Shown piece by piece: positions 33,269 to 45,669 of a DNA stretch of 64,000 nt. Under the pieces are notes generated by a model. The model had not been told where the DNA came from and ran no database searches. It saw nothing but the letters and a program-made list of their open reading frames with translations. A program made the translations under genes and the position numbers. This DNA comes from Symbiodinium kawagutii (lineage: Eukaryota; Sar; Dinophyceae; Suessiales; Symbiodiniaceae), in contig VSDK01028007.1 in NCBI GenBank assembly GCA_009767595.1, positions 44,894-108,893 on the forward strand. Direction: 5' to 3'. Every line of letters starts with the position of its first letter. Position 1 is the first letter of the stretch.

Positions 33269-33329
33269 GATACAGCAACCGGCCCTCCAAGTGGTGGGGC
33301 CTGATTCCGATCCGCTTCGGCAAGTAGCA
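33269..33329 (-). CDS. Possible exon of left giant gene
   Basis: Minus frame LLAEADRNQAPPLGGPVAVS in a short GC-rich island. Borders not resolved. Confidence 0.35.
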
Positions 33330-33671
33330 TGGTAGTGTCTATGTTAGGTTCCGGGAGAGGTACCAGCATCTACCAGCCATCAAGAATGTATTTCTGTTTA
33401 ACCATCAGCTCCTAATAGTCTTAGTAACTCTAGTCTAGCAAGTTACGTACTCACAATTAAAATCCAGGAGCGTACTATTAGCCATCCAAGAGTCTAGTAC
33501 AGTAATATGTTTTAATAACACTGGTTAGTCATCATGAGTCATGCTCAGGATTAATGTCGATAAACCAAACGCAACAAAATCGGGTCAGTATATGGATAGA
33601 TGCTTCTGTATGTACACTATAAGTATATATATTTCGTATATGTAAAAAGTTATATTGCTCGTCATCCATCA

Positions 33672-33780
33672 TCATCCGGTTGTTGGTTGAACTTCGTGTA
33701 TGAAAACTATGAGTCAACCAACCAACCATTTGGCAATACAATTGGGTAAAGAAAATGTCTGAAACCACCAACCGGTCATC
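33672..33780 (+). repeat. MITE-like element, family C copy 1
   Basis: About 109 bp. Starts ATCCGGTTGTTGGTTGA and ends AACCACCAACCGGTCAT, so the ends are inverted. It holds the internal AGTCAACCAACCATTTG shared with 58661-58776. A third, weaker copy is at 38383-38497. Confidence 0.7.
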
Positions 33781-33795
33781 ATCGTCATCCCCCCC

Positions 33796-33846
33796 AATCA
33801 CCGGGACCAGCTCTGACCACGCTCTGTTCAAGCAGCGGCCTGGATC
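33796..33846 (-). CDS. Possible exon of left giant gene
   Basis: Minus frame GRCLNRAWSELVPVIGG directly next to the family C repeat. Short; borders unresolved. Confidence 0.35.
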
Positions 33847-34230
33847 GACCAGAGGATCTGCTAAGCAGTAGCATGCCTGTAGAGCAGTCAGGGACCTTCT
33901 TCGCGTCGGAGTTTCGCAAAAAAGATGGTTAACTATTGCTAATACGAATGATAGTCAATGATGGCAAATTGTTGGCCAAACTATTGTCAATGATACTTGA
34001 CTATCAATGATTGCTAATTGTTGTCAACCATAATGACTATTGTTGATGATGGTTCATGATGGTGCATGCTGACTCATGAAACAAGGAAAAGGTATGCACC
34101 GAAGTCATGGCATGCCACAGCACCAAGTTCGCTTCGGAACCACCGAACTGAGCTGCGAACCACCACAGCTGCTAACCATCGAGCCGCAAAGCCGTGCCTT
34201 GTAGAAGCCATGGGTTTCGATGGTCAGAAC

Positions 34231-34296
34231 CTCATGGGGACAAGCGCCGTGCCAGCAAGTTGCGCTAGGGCCGCACTTTTGGGTGCCACTTGTGCA
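34231..34296 (-). CDS. Possible exon of left giant gene
   Basis: Minus frame AQVAPKSAALAQLAGTALVP in a GC-rich island, with a GTTCTG donor after it. A second minus frame with several Cys residues is also open. Confidence 0.35.
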
Positions 34297-35019
34297 GATT
34301 GACAACCTTCAACCTTCATCGATTAATGGTCAGTTAGGGTTAAAACCTGTAAAAACGTGGTTGAATGATTGATAATGATTGTCAATGTGGGTCAGGATTG
34401 TTGGAATGATTCTGATCATCTATCAGAGCATCGACTGATCGTGTTTGCTGACAATCACCAACCATGAATCTTGGCCATCAGAAACCGTCTGCATCTGAGC
34501 AACAACCATCAACCAGCAGTTTCTAAATCTCTGTGTTTAATCAATCTTATCAACATCTTACTGTATGGACACGACCTACTTCATATCAATCAGCATTGAC
34601 TCCGTCGCTTAAGACCAAACTATCCAACAACAATAACTAGTCAACACGCTAGTGTTGCTGGTGAACAGCCATCAAAGAATCATCCACAAACACTAGGTTC
34701 AACAACCCAACAACCCATGGCTAGTTCACCCAAACACTAGGTTCACCCAACAATCCAACACTTGGTTGGCCACAAACAATAACAACCCACGGTTTTCCCA
34801 ACATGTCTTACACTAGCCAGAGGTGCAGTTCACTGCCAGCGGCCCCAGGTTGGCGCCTCCCAGATATCAACCCAACAACCATGGAAACCATTGGAAAGCC
34901 ACCACTTTCGCTACGGATTCCAGTTTCTGAAGATACAAGTCGTCCAAACCTCAGCCCCAACATGCCCCAACCTAGCCCCCAGCCACCCTCCAACCCCAAC
35001 CCTTCAACGGGTCCACCCT

Positions 35020-35137
35020 GCCCCTGTGCACGCCCGACGTCGCCGTTGCCAGGCATCCCCACCGACTCCGCACAGCCGCAGCTGGCGCCGCCCATGATGA
35101 TGCGCACCTCGAGGCTTGGGTCGAAGGTGCAGTTGCC
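35020..35137 (-). CDS. Probable exon of left giant gene
   Basis: Minus frame GNCTFDPSLEVRIIMGGASC, then GCAESVGMPGNGDVGRA. Nearly all third codon positions are G or C, unlike the flanking DNA. Paired Cys and Asn-Cys-Thr suggest an extracellular domain. The plus-strand Pro-rich frame across it is a shadow. Confidence 0.55.
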
Positions 35138-35691
35138 TCAGTACCATGTGGAGCCAACATGGGTGAAAGGTGGTGAAATGATGCTATAAATGAGGGGTAA
35201 ATGATGGGTAAATGAGGATTCAATGGTGGTTAAATGTTCAATGATGCCATGAATGATGATGAAATCAAGGGTAAATGATGGGTCAATGGTGGATAAATGA
35301 TGGTTGATGATGGTTCAATGGTGATAAAATAATGGGTAAGTGGTGGTTCAATGCTGGGTAAAATGAAGGTTTTCAGTTTAAAGAGTGAATGGTGATCAAT
35401 GGCGGTGAAACGATGCGCAAATCATACTAACTAAAACTTGATGCTTAGTGGTGCCGAATCGTGATCAATGCTTTATGCTGCATAATCCTCCAGATCCATG
35501 ATCAGTTCTCAACTACACACAGCCACCTCCAATCAAATCCCCAACCATCCAACGGATCAACCAACCAACCAACTGATCAACCCACCAACCCACCAACCAA
35601 CATAACCAACCAACATAACCAACCAACATAACCAACCAACATAACCAACCAACCCATCAACCAACCAACCAACCATCCAACCAACCGACCT

Positions 35692-35835
35692 CACCAGCAG
35701 CTCAGCACCGGTGCTTCGCTGCTCTGCTCCCAGGGGACTCTGCACGGGGCACACGAAGTAATTGGTGGGCCCTGCCAACGAGATCTGGGCCGCGACCGTG
35801 GGCGCAACCGCCAGCTCCAAGGCACCTTGGCGCAA
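35692..35835 (-). CDS. Probable exon of left giant gene
   Basis: Minus frame RQGALELAVAPTVAAQISLA, then GPTNYFVCPVQSPLG...GAELL before a GTGAGG donor. Looks like a beta-sandwich segment; no named family. Confidence 0.55.
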
Positions 35836-36550
35836 GTGGAGAACTGCGGGTGTGGCGAGGAGGATGGAAATGGTGGTTGATGATGGTTGAATGATCGTGA
35901 AATGATGTTTAAATGATGGTTAGATGGTGGTTGATGATGGTTAGATGGTGGTTAAATGATGGTGGTTAATGATGGTGGTTAATGATGGTTGATGATGGTT
36001 AGATGGTGGTTAAATGATGGATAAATGGTGCTTAAATGGTGGCCGATGATGGTTAATTCTGACAACAATGGGCTGCCAATGACCTGTCCATCACTTGTAC
36101 AATAAGATAAGAGAAGGACCAAAGGCAATGAAGGATGATACCCGAACCACAAGAAACAGGAAAATATAGATGTGTTCAGGGGGAAAGGAAAGGGAGAGGC
36201 ACATGGATGGCAAGGGAAATAGAAGGGAAGGTAATCGAGAAGGGAAAGGAAGTGGCAGGACAGCTCTTGTCAGTTGATGACTTCATAGTTTTCCTGCAAC
36301 TGCCATGGCTGAGTTCAGCCATTGTGCTTTTTGGTTCTGAGATGGCTATTGTTCTGCCCTCCTCTTGGCTGTTTTGTTGGTGATGCTGGTGCTCAGCGTT
36401 GTTTGTCAAACTTGTTCGTTCTTGCAGCTTTTGTCTTCATTGATAGGGCATACAGTGATATCAACCAGTGGACATCGAAGTTTCAAACAGGTTCAAGCAC
36501 TGCTGCGTCCCTCTTCAACAGTGGGTTGGTTCATTACTCCCTTCAACAAG

Positions 36551-36598
<48 letters not shown>

Positions 36599-36605
36599 AC
36601 AACAA
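36551..36605. repeat. (ATC)n microsatellite
   Basis: About eighteen ATC triplets followed by AAC repeats, within non-coding DNA at 36,120-36,900. The His- and Ser-tract frames reading through it are artefacts. Confidence 0.95.
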
Positions 36606-36899
36606 CACCCAAAACATCTACATCTACAGCATCCCCCCCCACAACCACCACCCACCAACACCAGCAGCAGCAGCAGCAAAAAATGAACCGATCAATGGCG
36701 TTCTAGCCGAGACTCGAGCAATGTGCGACTTCAATAGGTGTTGGTCAGGGGATGATTGCAGATCCGAAGTGAAGGAGAAGGTCCCGTCCTTTGGAAAAGG
36801 CAGTACTCTGGAGAGGTTCACCTGGAAATGGTCAATCAACATGTCGTGCAAAAAATCTGCCATTTGTTAGTTGAGTTTTATTAGTTAAAGCACTTCTAA

Positions 36900-37965
36900 T
36901 GAAACTTAACTAATAAAAAAGGACTCCCCCGTTGGAAAAAAACTATTCAAAAAAACAAACCCCTTCACTTCCTTCCAACCAACAGAAATGGGGTTCATGC
37001 TGATTCCCATCCTTGGTTGATCAACAAGCCAACCAATTGTGGTAAACAAATATCGTAAACAAATGTTAACAACCTATCATGTGCGGTTTGTAGTTGATAA
37101 CGAACTACAAAACCTACCAATCACCTAGTTGTAACCATAGTCAAACAATGGCTTTCTCCTACCAGACCTAACAACACACCTACCAATCCTGGCTGATAAA
37201 CAAACAAGCAAGCAACAAAACCACCGGAAAAATAGCAACCAGAACGGTTCAACATTCAGCAACCATCGATGTGGAACCAAGCCAGCTAGTTTCATCAACC
37301 TACAAGGAAGTCTCTGGTCGACTGAGTCGAATGACTCTACTGAGGCTAGTCTATGATATGTATATTTGTATATCTCAATCATTTATATTGTGGCTTATTT
37401 TGATGTTTTAGAAAGACATGCTATTCAGGTACCAACAATCCTATCATGGATTATAGATGATATTATTCCACTACTGGGTAGATGACAAGCAGTAACCCTG
37501 CACAACCCTGGTGAACAGCCCTTTTCAATGTGTCGAATCTGGCTACTAACTTCGAAAAATATTCGCACGTCTCCCACCTTGCTATTGGTAGATTATGCTC
37601 AACTGATGGTGAAAAATCAAGATCACTAACTGATTGAAATGGATTTGAATGAATATAAATATAAATGTATTGAAATGTATGATGGTTAAATACGTAATGA
37701 TCATCATAAAACCGATTGAAATGGGTTGAAATGTATTGAAATGGATGGTTGATAAATTAGCTCCATTGGTTTATCATTAAATAATGATCATTATTAGCCA
37801 TTAATAATGGTTGAAACGGATAGTTAAATTAGCCATGTATTGATGATGTTCCCAGATAATGATCATTATTCGCCATTATAACCACTATTAGCCACTATTA
37901 ATCAACTCCCAGTGGTTGATACCAAATGTTCTGAGATCAGTCTCCATCCCACTACGAGCATGGCT
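36900..37965. other. Intron-like or intergenic DNA, no gene seen
   Basis: AT-rich, repeat-like sequence (CAACCAACC, GATGGTTGAAATG words). No exon-like island was found on either strand. Confidence 0.6.
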
Positions 37966-37969
37966 GGAC

Positions 37970-38070
37970 CTGGGACCCAGCCGTCCAAGGCTCTGCTGTG
38001 GCCTCGGCGTAGCGTTGCACCCAGTTGTTGGCAGCGAAGTCCGCGTCGTCGGCGCACGTGAGCCAGAGCT
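37970..38070 (-). CDS. Probable exon of left giant gene
   Basis: Minus frame QLWLTCADDADFAANNWVQR then YAEATAEPWTAGSQ, after a CTCAG-like acceptor and before GTCCAG. Strong codon bias and natural residue mix. Unknown family. Confidence 0.58.
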
Positions 38071-38382
38071 GTCCTGAGATCCAGGGCAGTGGATTTGGGG
38101 CTTCGAAAAATCCCAGGCATGACAATGAATCAATGGTTGATTAATAATGGCTATATAATAGTTATAACGGCTAATCATGATCATTTAATAGTGGCTAATT
38201 AATAGTGGCTAATAATGATCATAGTGGTTGATTAATAGTATCATGGTTGATTAATAGTGGCTATTTTGTTATGGCTAATAATGATCATTCTCTGGTTGGT
38301 GGTTATGCTTATTAACAATGATGAATCAGTGGTTAAACTCTTTAACAAATAAATTGTGGTTAACGGTTGATTGATGGTTGAT

Positions 38383-38497
38383 AATGATCATTATCTGCTT
38401 GGTGGTTGAACCATCCCTATGAACAATATTTGTCAACCAAACACTTGTTCAATATTACTAGGGAAAATAGAAAATGTTTAAAACTACCAACCAGTTG
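38383..38497 (+). repeat. MITE-like element, family C copy 2
   Basis: Shares the TGATCATTA-TTGGTGGTTGAACC start, a GAAAATAGAAAATGTTTA core and an AACTACCAACCAG end with the copies at 33672 and 58661. More diverged. Confidence 0.55.
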
Positions 38498-38499
38498 TG

Positions 38500-39510
38500 A
38501 ACTGTGGTGATGTGGGTCTTAACTCTGACAATGGTTAAAATTGATGATTGTGAATAAGTTTTGGTCATAAACGACGGTTTTCAGGGATGGTTCTTAACGA
38601 TGGTTGTAAACAATGGTTATGAAGTATGGTTAGCAACTAAGCTATCTGTGAACTACGTTTATTTGAATCACTATGGTTGATTACTATGCTGACTATGCTT
38701 GTTCACTGTTGCTATTCACTATGGGATTTGTTGGTCAACCATTGAGCTTTATCTACATACATACCCCAGACCATCTTTTATCCTAGTCATATGGAGCTGA
38801 AAACTACCTCTCACTGCTTGGTTTCCCACTACTGATCCTCCACTTCTCCTAATGGCAGATACAGGATACAGATTTAGAAACCCCCTGATGCAATGGCAAC
38901 TCACACACTATTCTATGTGAACTCATGGTGGTTTATTGCATTGGGCATATCATCATCACCCATTTCTGCGAGTAATCCTCCGTTTCTGCTACCCTCTGGC
39001 AATCTAACATGGCTGAATAATCCGCCATGTGTAGAGACCTAACAAGCAAATGGTGATGGCTTCCAGCAGGCTGCGTTAGTTTGGCTAGTCCCTGTTCCCC
39101 TGATGAACGTCCTGTAAATGATAAAATCTGTCTTTGCAGGGACGTTCACAAACCCGTTTTTGTTGGTTGACAAGTTGAATATGACCCGGTTAGCCATTAT
39201 TGAATATGACTCGGTTCGCCATTATCATCAACCATCCATCGGTTCTTAACCATTTCTACATATGGCCTATAGTGAATTACCGTTATCAACTGCCATTATT
39301 TATCATGAATCATAGCTATGAACCATATGATTACCCTTAGGAAACTAACCTGGAGGCTAAATATCTCCGTTTTTTATCAGATAAGCCAACTATAAAAATA
39401 GTAAATTTCCGATTTCAGGTGAGTTTACCAGAGTGTACACCACCATGCCTGGTGACATCATCCCTACTCCAAACCCACAACCCTTGGCACCAACCCTCGA
39501 CATCGTTCAG
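38500..39510. other. Intron-like DNA, no gene seen
   Basis: AT-rich with ATGGTTGA/AACCAT words. No convincing exon. Confidence 0.55.
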
Positions 39511-39512
39511 CG

Positions 39513-39588
39513 TCCAGTGCCCTCCGCATCTGGGTACAGCCATCCTCCGACACCGAAGGCTGTCGCTTTGCAATCCTGGGGCCAGGCC
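39513..39588 (-). CDS. Probable exon of left giant gene
   Basis: Minus frame AWPQDCKATAFGVGGWLYPD followed by AEGTG. A plus-strand frame of 64 codons covers the same island but has a less natural, Pro-heavy composition. Confidence 0.5.
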
Positions 39589-39629
39589 ATGGTCGTCCAA
39601 GCAATGATGCAACGCGTAAACCCTTGAAG

Positions 39630-40690
39630 CATGGGTAATTGATGGTCAATTGATAGATAATTGATGGTGGATTGATGGTTCGTTGATGGTACGTATTACT
39701 TAGATACATGTAGAAGTTCTATCGTCATCCAGTTTCAAGCATTGTGAACCAGTATCATCGAACTTTAACCAGTACAGTATCAACGATCGTTGAGCATAGT
39801 CAACCATCGTCAATTAATTTCACCCTGATCAAACTTCATGATCAACCGCTACCAACCAGCAGCATGTAACATCAACCACCATTAAGCAAATCAAGCCACC
39901 ATTCGCATCGTTCAATCACCATCGAAAGTGATAATCGACCGCTATCAAACATCACGAAGCATTGCCAACCATCATAAACTATATTCAACCATCACTAGCT
40001 ACTAGTACCTATCATCGAACGTGATCAACTATTATCAACGAAGCACTATGGGCCATCATAAATGATGCTTTGAGACCATGATTGACAACCATTCTCTACC
40101 GCTATCAAAAGTCACCATGTGTTACAGCTATCAATCATCATCAGCTATGGGCAACCGTCATCAGCAAGCATTATCAGCGCTATCAACAATCATTGAGCAC
40201 TATGAACTGTCATCAAATATGGTTGGAACAAAATATCGATCATCATTATTTAGCATTGTCAACCACCATCACCTATGTTCAGCTGTCATTCACCATCATT
40301 GTGAACCCGTATCAACCATCGTTTATCAAGACGAACAAGCAAGAGCTAGATTGTACCATCATTCGTCGTCCACTATCCCGCTGAAATTGAATGCAAGCAA
40401 TCATTGACCATCACTCTCAGCCACTGTTGGGTATCATCTACCATCATCAACCACCACTAAATATCTGTAGTTACCAAGATAGACCATGATTCACCATATC
40501 TAGACCACTGATTGAACATGTATCAACCATCAACTAACCCTTCACCACCCATCAAATAACCATCAAATAACCACTATTAACCAACTATTGACCATCATTT
40601 AAGCATCATTTCACCATCGTTCAGCCGCCATTCGCCACCATCAGTAGTGAGGCTTCACCGGTACCCTGGAGTTCAAACATCATTTGCGTG
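39630..40690. repeat. Degenerate ATCAACCATC repeat region
   Basis: About 1 kb dominated by AACCATCA and ATCAACCA words, the complement of the TGGTTGAT words elsewhere. No exon found; open plus-strand frames here are low complexity. Confidence 0.75.
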
Positions 40691-40844
40691 TTTCTCAAGC
40701 CATAGGGGTAACACCAAATCATCCAATGTGAACCATCTATGGTAATAAACCACCCTTTCCGGGGTTAAATGACCATCATCTATGGCAATGCACCACCCAT
40801 CTATGATTAATCTCGAGTTTTCTATGGTAATAAACCATTCTATG

Positions 40845-40978
40845 AAAAATTCTATGGTGGATGAGGGTTCAATGGTGGTCTCTTAAGCTATTACCACCAT
40901 TGAACCCTCATTGAACCATTGAACCACCATTGAACCATTGGTCATAGCTTAAGAAACCACCATTGAACCCTCACCATG
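40845..40978. repeat. Nested fold-back repeat
   Basis: GAGGGTTCAATGGTGGT (40866) is followed by its inverse ACCACCATTGAACCCTC (40902), and the pair recurs with CTTAAGCTAT spacers at 40939-40976. The block can fold into alternative hairpins. Confidence 0.75.
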
Positions 40979-40979
40979 C

Positions 40980-41070
40980 TGTGCGCCCAGCGTCTATACG
41001 ATTCCCGGGATCGTTGGCGTCTTCAAACGTCACCTGGGCGCAGCATGGCGCGGCGCAGCCACCAGGAGGT
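40980..41070 (-). CDS. Probable exon of left giant gene
   Basis: Minus frame CAAPCCAQVTFEDANDPGNR then IDAGRTA before GTGAGG. Cys-rich and GC-rich; extracellular-like. Sits against the fold-back repeat. Confidence 0.5.
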
Positions 41071-41109
41071 CACCGGGGGTCACCTGTGGCATACCCATGA
41101 ATGGTGAGA

Positions 41110-43050
41110 CGAAATGAATAAATGGTAATTGATTCTGAACCACTATTCACCATTATTCACGAAATAATGATGAAAAACTCAGGTGAATCATGGTGAAGAA
41201 TGGTTCATTGATGAAAAACTGAGCTGAATAATGATGAAAAATGGTACATTAATGAAAAACTCAGGTGAAAAATGGTTCACCTGGATCATGATGAGAAACT
41301 ACAATAAGGTGAATAATGCTTCATTGCTGGACAAGTGATATTGGCTTATGATGATCTCTCATGCTTCATAGTTGTGAAAAATGGGTTGATAATGTTGACA
41401 ATGTTTCAGTGCCTTGCAAACATTCCTTATAGGGGCTAGTCCGTGTTCATAATGGTCCGCTACAACTGTTACTACGAATCGTCAATGATTACTTGACAAT
41501 GGTAAATAATGGTGAATGAATGATATTCACTAATGGCTGGGACATGTTGATAGAGGTTCATCACAGCTGGTACTGTAGTGGGTTAAACATTTGGCATGTG
41601 CCGGTGTTTCTTTTCTGTAGATCCCTTCTGAAAATTGAGATTGAGGGAAGCTCCATGCTAATAAACATCTCATTTCCAACAAATCACAAACTATTTATGG
41701 CAACTTTGGTGGTAGTTCATTGGCAGCTGGATCGAGCTTTGTTGTTGATCAATGTTGATTATTGACCTCGAGTATGAACCATCATTATATAAGCATAGTA
41801 TGCTATTGTCAACCATTATCATTACGCATTGCATACCACTAAAAACACTTGAATCACATGCCACATTGCCGGAGTATACTGTGTAGGTGAGTTCAAGTCG
41901 CATTTGGCTACTTCCATAGAAATTCCTAAGCATAGACTCTCGATCAACCGTTACTGTGGTGCTGCTATTCGCCGTAGTTACCCATTATCAGACGCTGTTG
42001 ATCGAAAGCATCGTTATTCACCCCAATTAACATGCCGCTCTATCGTCAACCATTGCCATCATTCATCACTTTTCACAAGTTTTGGGCCATGATTTCCGAT
42101 GACGGTACGTGATACTGGTGATCATCAGTGGTTAATGATGCCTCCGGATCATTGACCCCTATCAACCAGGATCAACAGGTGCTAACCATTTTGAACCAAC
42201 ATCTGCCATCGATGGTCAAGCGTTATTCGAACATGATCAATCACAATGTGCACTCATCTGACTAGTCTTAACCATCACTATCTAGTCAAAATCAACCACA
42301 ATGTACAGTCTGACTAATTTCAACTCATTATCAACCGTTGTTTAATCCGTTTTGACCGTGAGTACCAGTCATGTAACATCATTCAATGACTACCAACTAC
42401 CAACCATAGTGATTTATCATTTAACCAGCTTTACAACCCTTATTCAACCACTGCCAACCATCATTTGACTTTTCTTTGCCACAATTTCGTAGCATAATCT
42501 ACTGTAAGATTGATAATTTAAGCAGATGTGCATGCATGATTTACAGTAACCAGTTGCATAAGCATCGCTTGCTGTAAATTAACCACCAGCATCACCACCC
42601 AACCATCATGAACTATTGTTAATTATCGAGCGCTGAACCAGGAAAGATCATAGGTAGCCCTCAATGGTAGCTCTATCTTTGACCTTGAATTGTAAACCAC
42701 CTGGGCCATCATTGTCAACCGCTACCAGTCATGACTCTCCAAAAAAGCACCATTGATTACCTGCCATTTAAGGATTGTTAAGCATAAGTCAAGAAGCTAT
42801 AGACCAACAGTCAATCGCCAAGTAAGCATCATTAACCGCCACTTAGATGTAATCAGTGAACCACTCAACCACATGCCTCAACATCATTTAATCATTAACC
42901 TGGTTAACCATCGTGTCACATTTCTTAAAACTCATCGAACCATCAACCACCACCACTTCACTATCAATCCATGTTTAATCCACTACTAACCATGGTTTCA
43001 CCATGGTTTAGCCCTGGTTCCACCGTGCTTTCCCCATCCCATCCACCCCC
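41110..43050. other. Intron-like DNA, no gene seen
   Basis: About 1.9 kb of AT-rich ATGGTGAA, then AACCATCA-type sequence. The open frames on both strands lack codon bias. I see no exon. Confidence 0.55.
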
Positions 43051-43054
43051 AACC

Positions 43055-43185
43055 GCCTGCCCCGTTGCAGCTGCGTCGCATTGGCCCTCAGGGTCACCGA
43101 GCAGCGCGCCGTGGTGCCCGCGCTGCCGCTGGCACGGCCCAAGGTTCGCAGGCGTTGCACGCCGTCGATTTCGGTGACGCCTCCA
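43055..43185 (-). CDS. Probable exon of left giant gene
   Basis: Minus frame GVTEIDGVQRLRTLGRASGS, then AGTTARCSVTLRANATQLQRG. Very high GC at third positions in an AT-rich setting. Beta-strand-like, possibly extracellular. Confidence 0.6.
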
Positions 43186-43199
43186 GGGGCCGTTTCGGG

Positions 43200-44480
43200 G
43201 GCTAAGTTGGTTGGTTAAGAAGTTTGAATGAGGTTGGTTGGATGAGTCAAGTTGGTTGATTGGTTGGTTGGTTGATTGGTTAGTTGGTTGGTTGGTTGGT
43301 TGGTCAAGAAGCCTTAAGCTAGCTGATTATAAGGTTAATGGTCGGTTATTAAGTTGGTTGGTTAAGAAGCTTTACAGATGTACTAATAGTTGGTTAAGTT
43401 TGGGGTATAACCTAAGGAAGTATATCCCAACTGTATTAACCAAGTTGGTTGGTTGGTTGAAGTTGGTTGAAGTTGGTTGGAAAATCAGGTTGGGATATAC
43501 TTGCTAGTAATGGATGGTTGGTTGGTTGAAGTTGGTTGGTTAAGCTTGGGATATACTTACTACTAATGGTTGGTTGAAGTTGGTTGAAGTTGGTTGAAGT
43601 TGGTTGAAGTTGGTTGAAGTTGGTTGAAGTTGGTTGGTTGAGGCTTTACAGATGTACTAATGGTTGGTTAAGCTTGGGGTATAACAGTATAACCTAAGGA
43701 AGTATATCCCAACTTTATTAACCAAGTTGGTTGGTTGGTTGAAGTTGGTTGAAGTTGGTTGGTTAGTTGGTTGGTTGGTTGGTTGGTTAAGAAGCCTTAG
43801 CCTAGCTGATTATAAGGTTAATGGTTGGTTATTAATTTGGTTGGTTAAGAAGCTTTACAGATGTACTAATGGTTGGTTGAGCTTGGGGTATAACCTAAGG
43901 GAGTATATTCAAACTTTTTTAACCAATTTGGTTGGTTGGTTGAAGTTGGTTGAAGTTGGTTGGTTAGTTGGTTGGTTGGTTGGTCAAGAAGCCTTAAGCT
44001 AGCTGATGATAAGGTTAATGGTTGGTTATTAAGCTGAGTGGGTAAGAAGCTTTACAGATGTACTAATGGTCGGTTCAGCTTGGGATATAACCTAAGGGAG
44101 TATATCCAAACTTGTTTAACCAATTTGGTTGGTTGGTTGGTTAAGAAGCTTTCAGCTAGCTGATTATAAGGCTAATGGTTGGTTAAGTTGGTTGGTTAGG
44201 TTGGTTGGTTGAGTTGGTAGGTTAATCAGGTGGGGATATACTTACTACTTATGGTTGACCTGAGAATTTGAGGGGGTTAAGTTGGTGGGTGAATAGGCTT
44301 TCATAAGCAACAAGAAGGTTGGGATATACTAAATATAAATGGTTGGTTGGTTGAAGTTGGTTGAAGTTGGTTGGCAGGTTAGTAGGTACGAGTAGATTTG
44401 TTGTTTGGTTTGTTCTTGGTTAGTTGGTTGGGTGAACAGTTGAATAGTTCAATTGGTTGGTTAGTTCTTGATTGGTTAGA
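43200..44480. repeat. GGTT-rich nested tandem repeat
   Basis: A (TTGG)n/(TTGAAG)n background in which a unit of roughly 200-280 bp recurs at least four times. Each unit has AAGCTTTACAGATGTACTAA, GGGGTATAACCTAAG, TATATCC and GCTAGCTGATTATAAGG in the same order. Copies begin near 43365, 43650, 43850 and 44045. Confidence 0.85.
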
Positions 44481-45131
44481 GCTGGTTGGTAGTTGATTAG
44501 TTATTGTGAATACTGCTTGAGACCAAGGATATCTATGGTTGTACAGTTAGGTATGCGGTTTGGTTGCACGTGTGTAAGTTACTTCTCAGTCTGTGAAAGC
44601 TAAAAAGCTAAATTCTGTTCAACATAACTTATATCTGATCATCAAAATTCGTACAGGCTAGTCATTTGCTAGCTAGATGAGACAACAGCCAAAACTAGCG
44701 AACACAAGTGTGGTAGCAAAACGATTGGTGGTACAAGGGTGAGCTGGTTGGTGTCACCATTCGCCATTGCTCCTGTTCCTGAATGCTACCCTATGCTTCC
44801 AGTTACCCATGTAATAGGGAACCGGGTTTCTACCATTGTTGTTTGGGGTTGTTTACCTACTATACTGCTAACTGGAAGCATAGAGGCAAATACATGTACC
44901 CACAAAGCAACCAACTGAGCAACCAACGAATTCACTATCATCAACTAAGTAGCCATCCAGCTAGGTATCTAACCAACCATGAAACCAACCAACTATCTAC
45001 TATGTAACCAACTACCTAATCATCAACCAACCAGCTAGTCACTTAACCATGTATTAAAGCATCTAACTAGCTGGTCACTTGGCCACATGGCCAACTAGCT
45101 GTTCAACTCATCAATCATCTGACCACCCGGC

Positions 45132-45225
45132 GAACCCGTGAACGGCTTGACCCTGGACGCTCCTGCTGCCACATAGCCGTCCTTGGGGTCTGAAAAGATC
45201 TGGCCAGCCTCAGAGTTTGACGGTG
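45132..45225 (-). CDS. Probable exon of left giant gene
   Basis: Minus frame SNSEAGQIFSDPKDGYVAAG then ASRVKPFTGSP before GTGG. Natural composition; unknown family. Confidence 0.55.
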
Positions 45226-45534
45226 GAAACCAGCAGTGGTTATAAAAACAACAGCTAGGTTCACCAACTTAACCATGGGGGACCCAAGGATAAATAGTGA
45301 AGTTAAATTGCTTGAGCGTCATGAACCAGTTCCCAAGATAGCTGATGAAATTACTACTACGTATCTATTCCTCATGTTAATCACCCATGATCAAGGGACC
45401 CACAATTCACCAATCGTCAGCTCATCACTAACCACCATTAACCAACTCATTTTGCAAGCCTCAACCAGCCAACCATGAGACCACCAAGCACCAACCAGCT
45501 CACCAGCAGCTCACAACCCGCGCTGCCACCCACC

Positions 45535-45660
45535 GGGCTGGATCTTGCCGCGACGCCAGGCCGGGGATGTTGTCGATCATCAAGTCCCAGTTCACCGCCA
45601 AACGCGACACCTGCGCTCGAGCTGCGCGAGCAGCGAGCTCGCAGCGCAGGAAGCGCTGAG
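45535..45660 (-). CDS. Probable exon of left giant gene
   Basis: Minus frame FLRCELAARAARAQVSRLAV then NWDLMIDNIPGLASRQDPA before a GTGGGT donor. Helical and Ala/Arg-rich. Confidence 0.58.
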
Positions 45661-45669
45661 GGGAGTCAT

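Noticed and set aside
34803-35189. 128-codon plus-strand Pro-rich frame
   Set aside because: Antisense to an exon with strong codon bias on the minus strand; the Pro runs come from GGG-rich complement.
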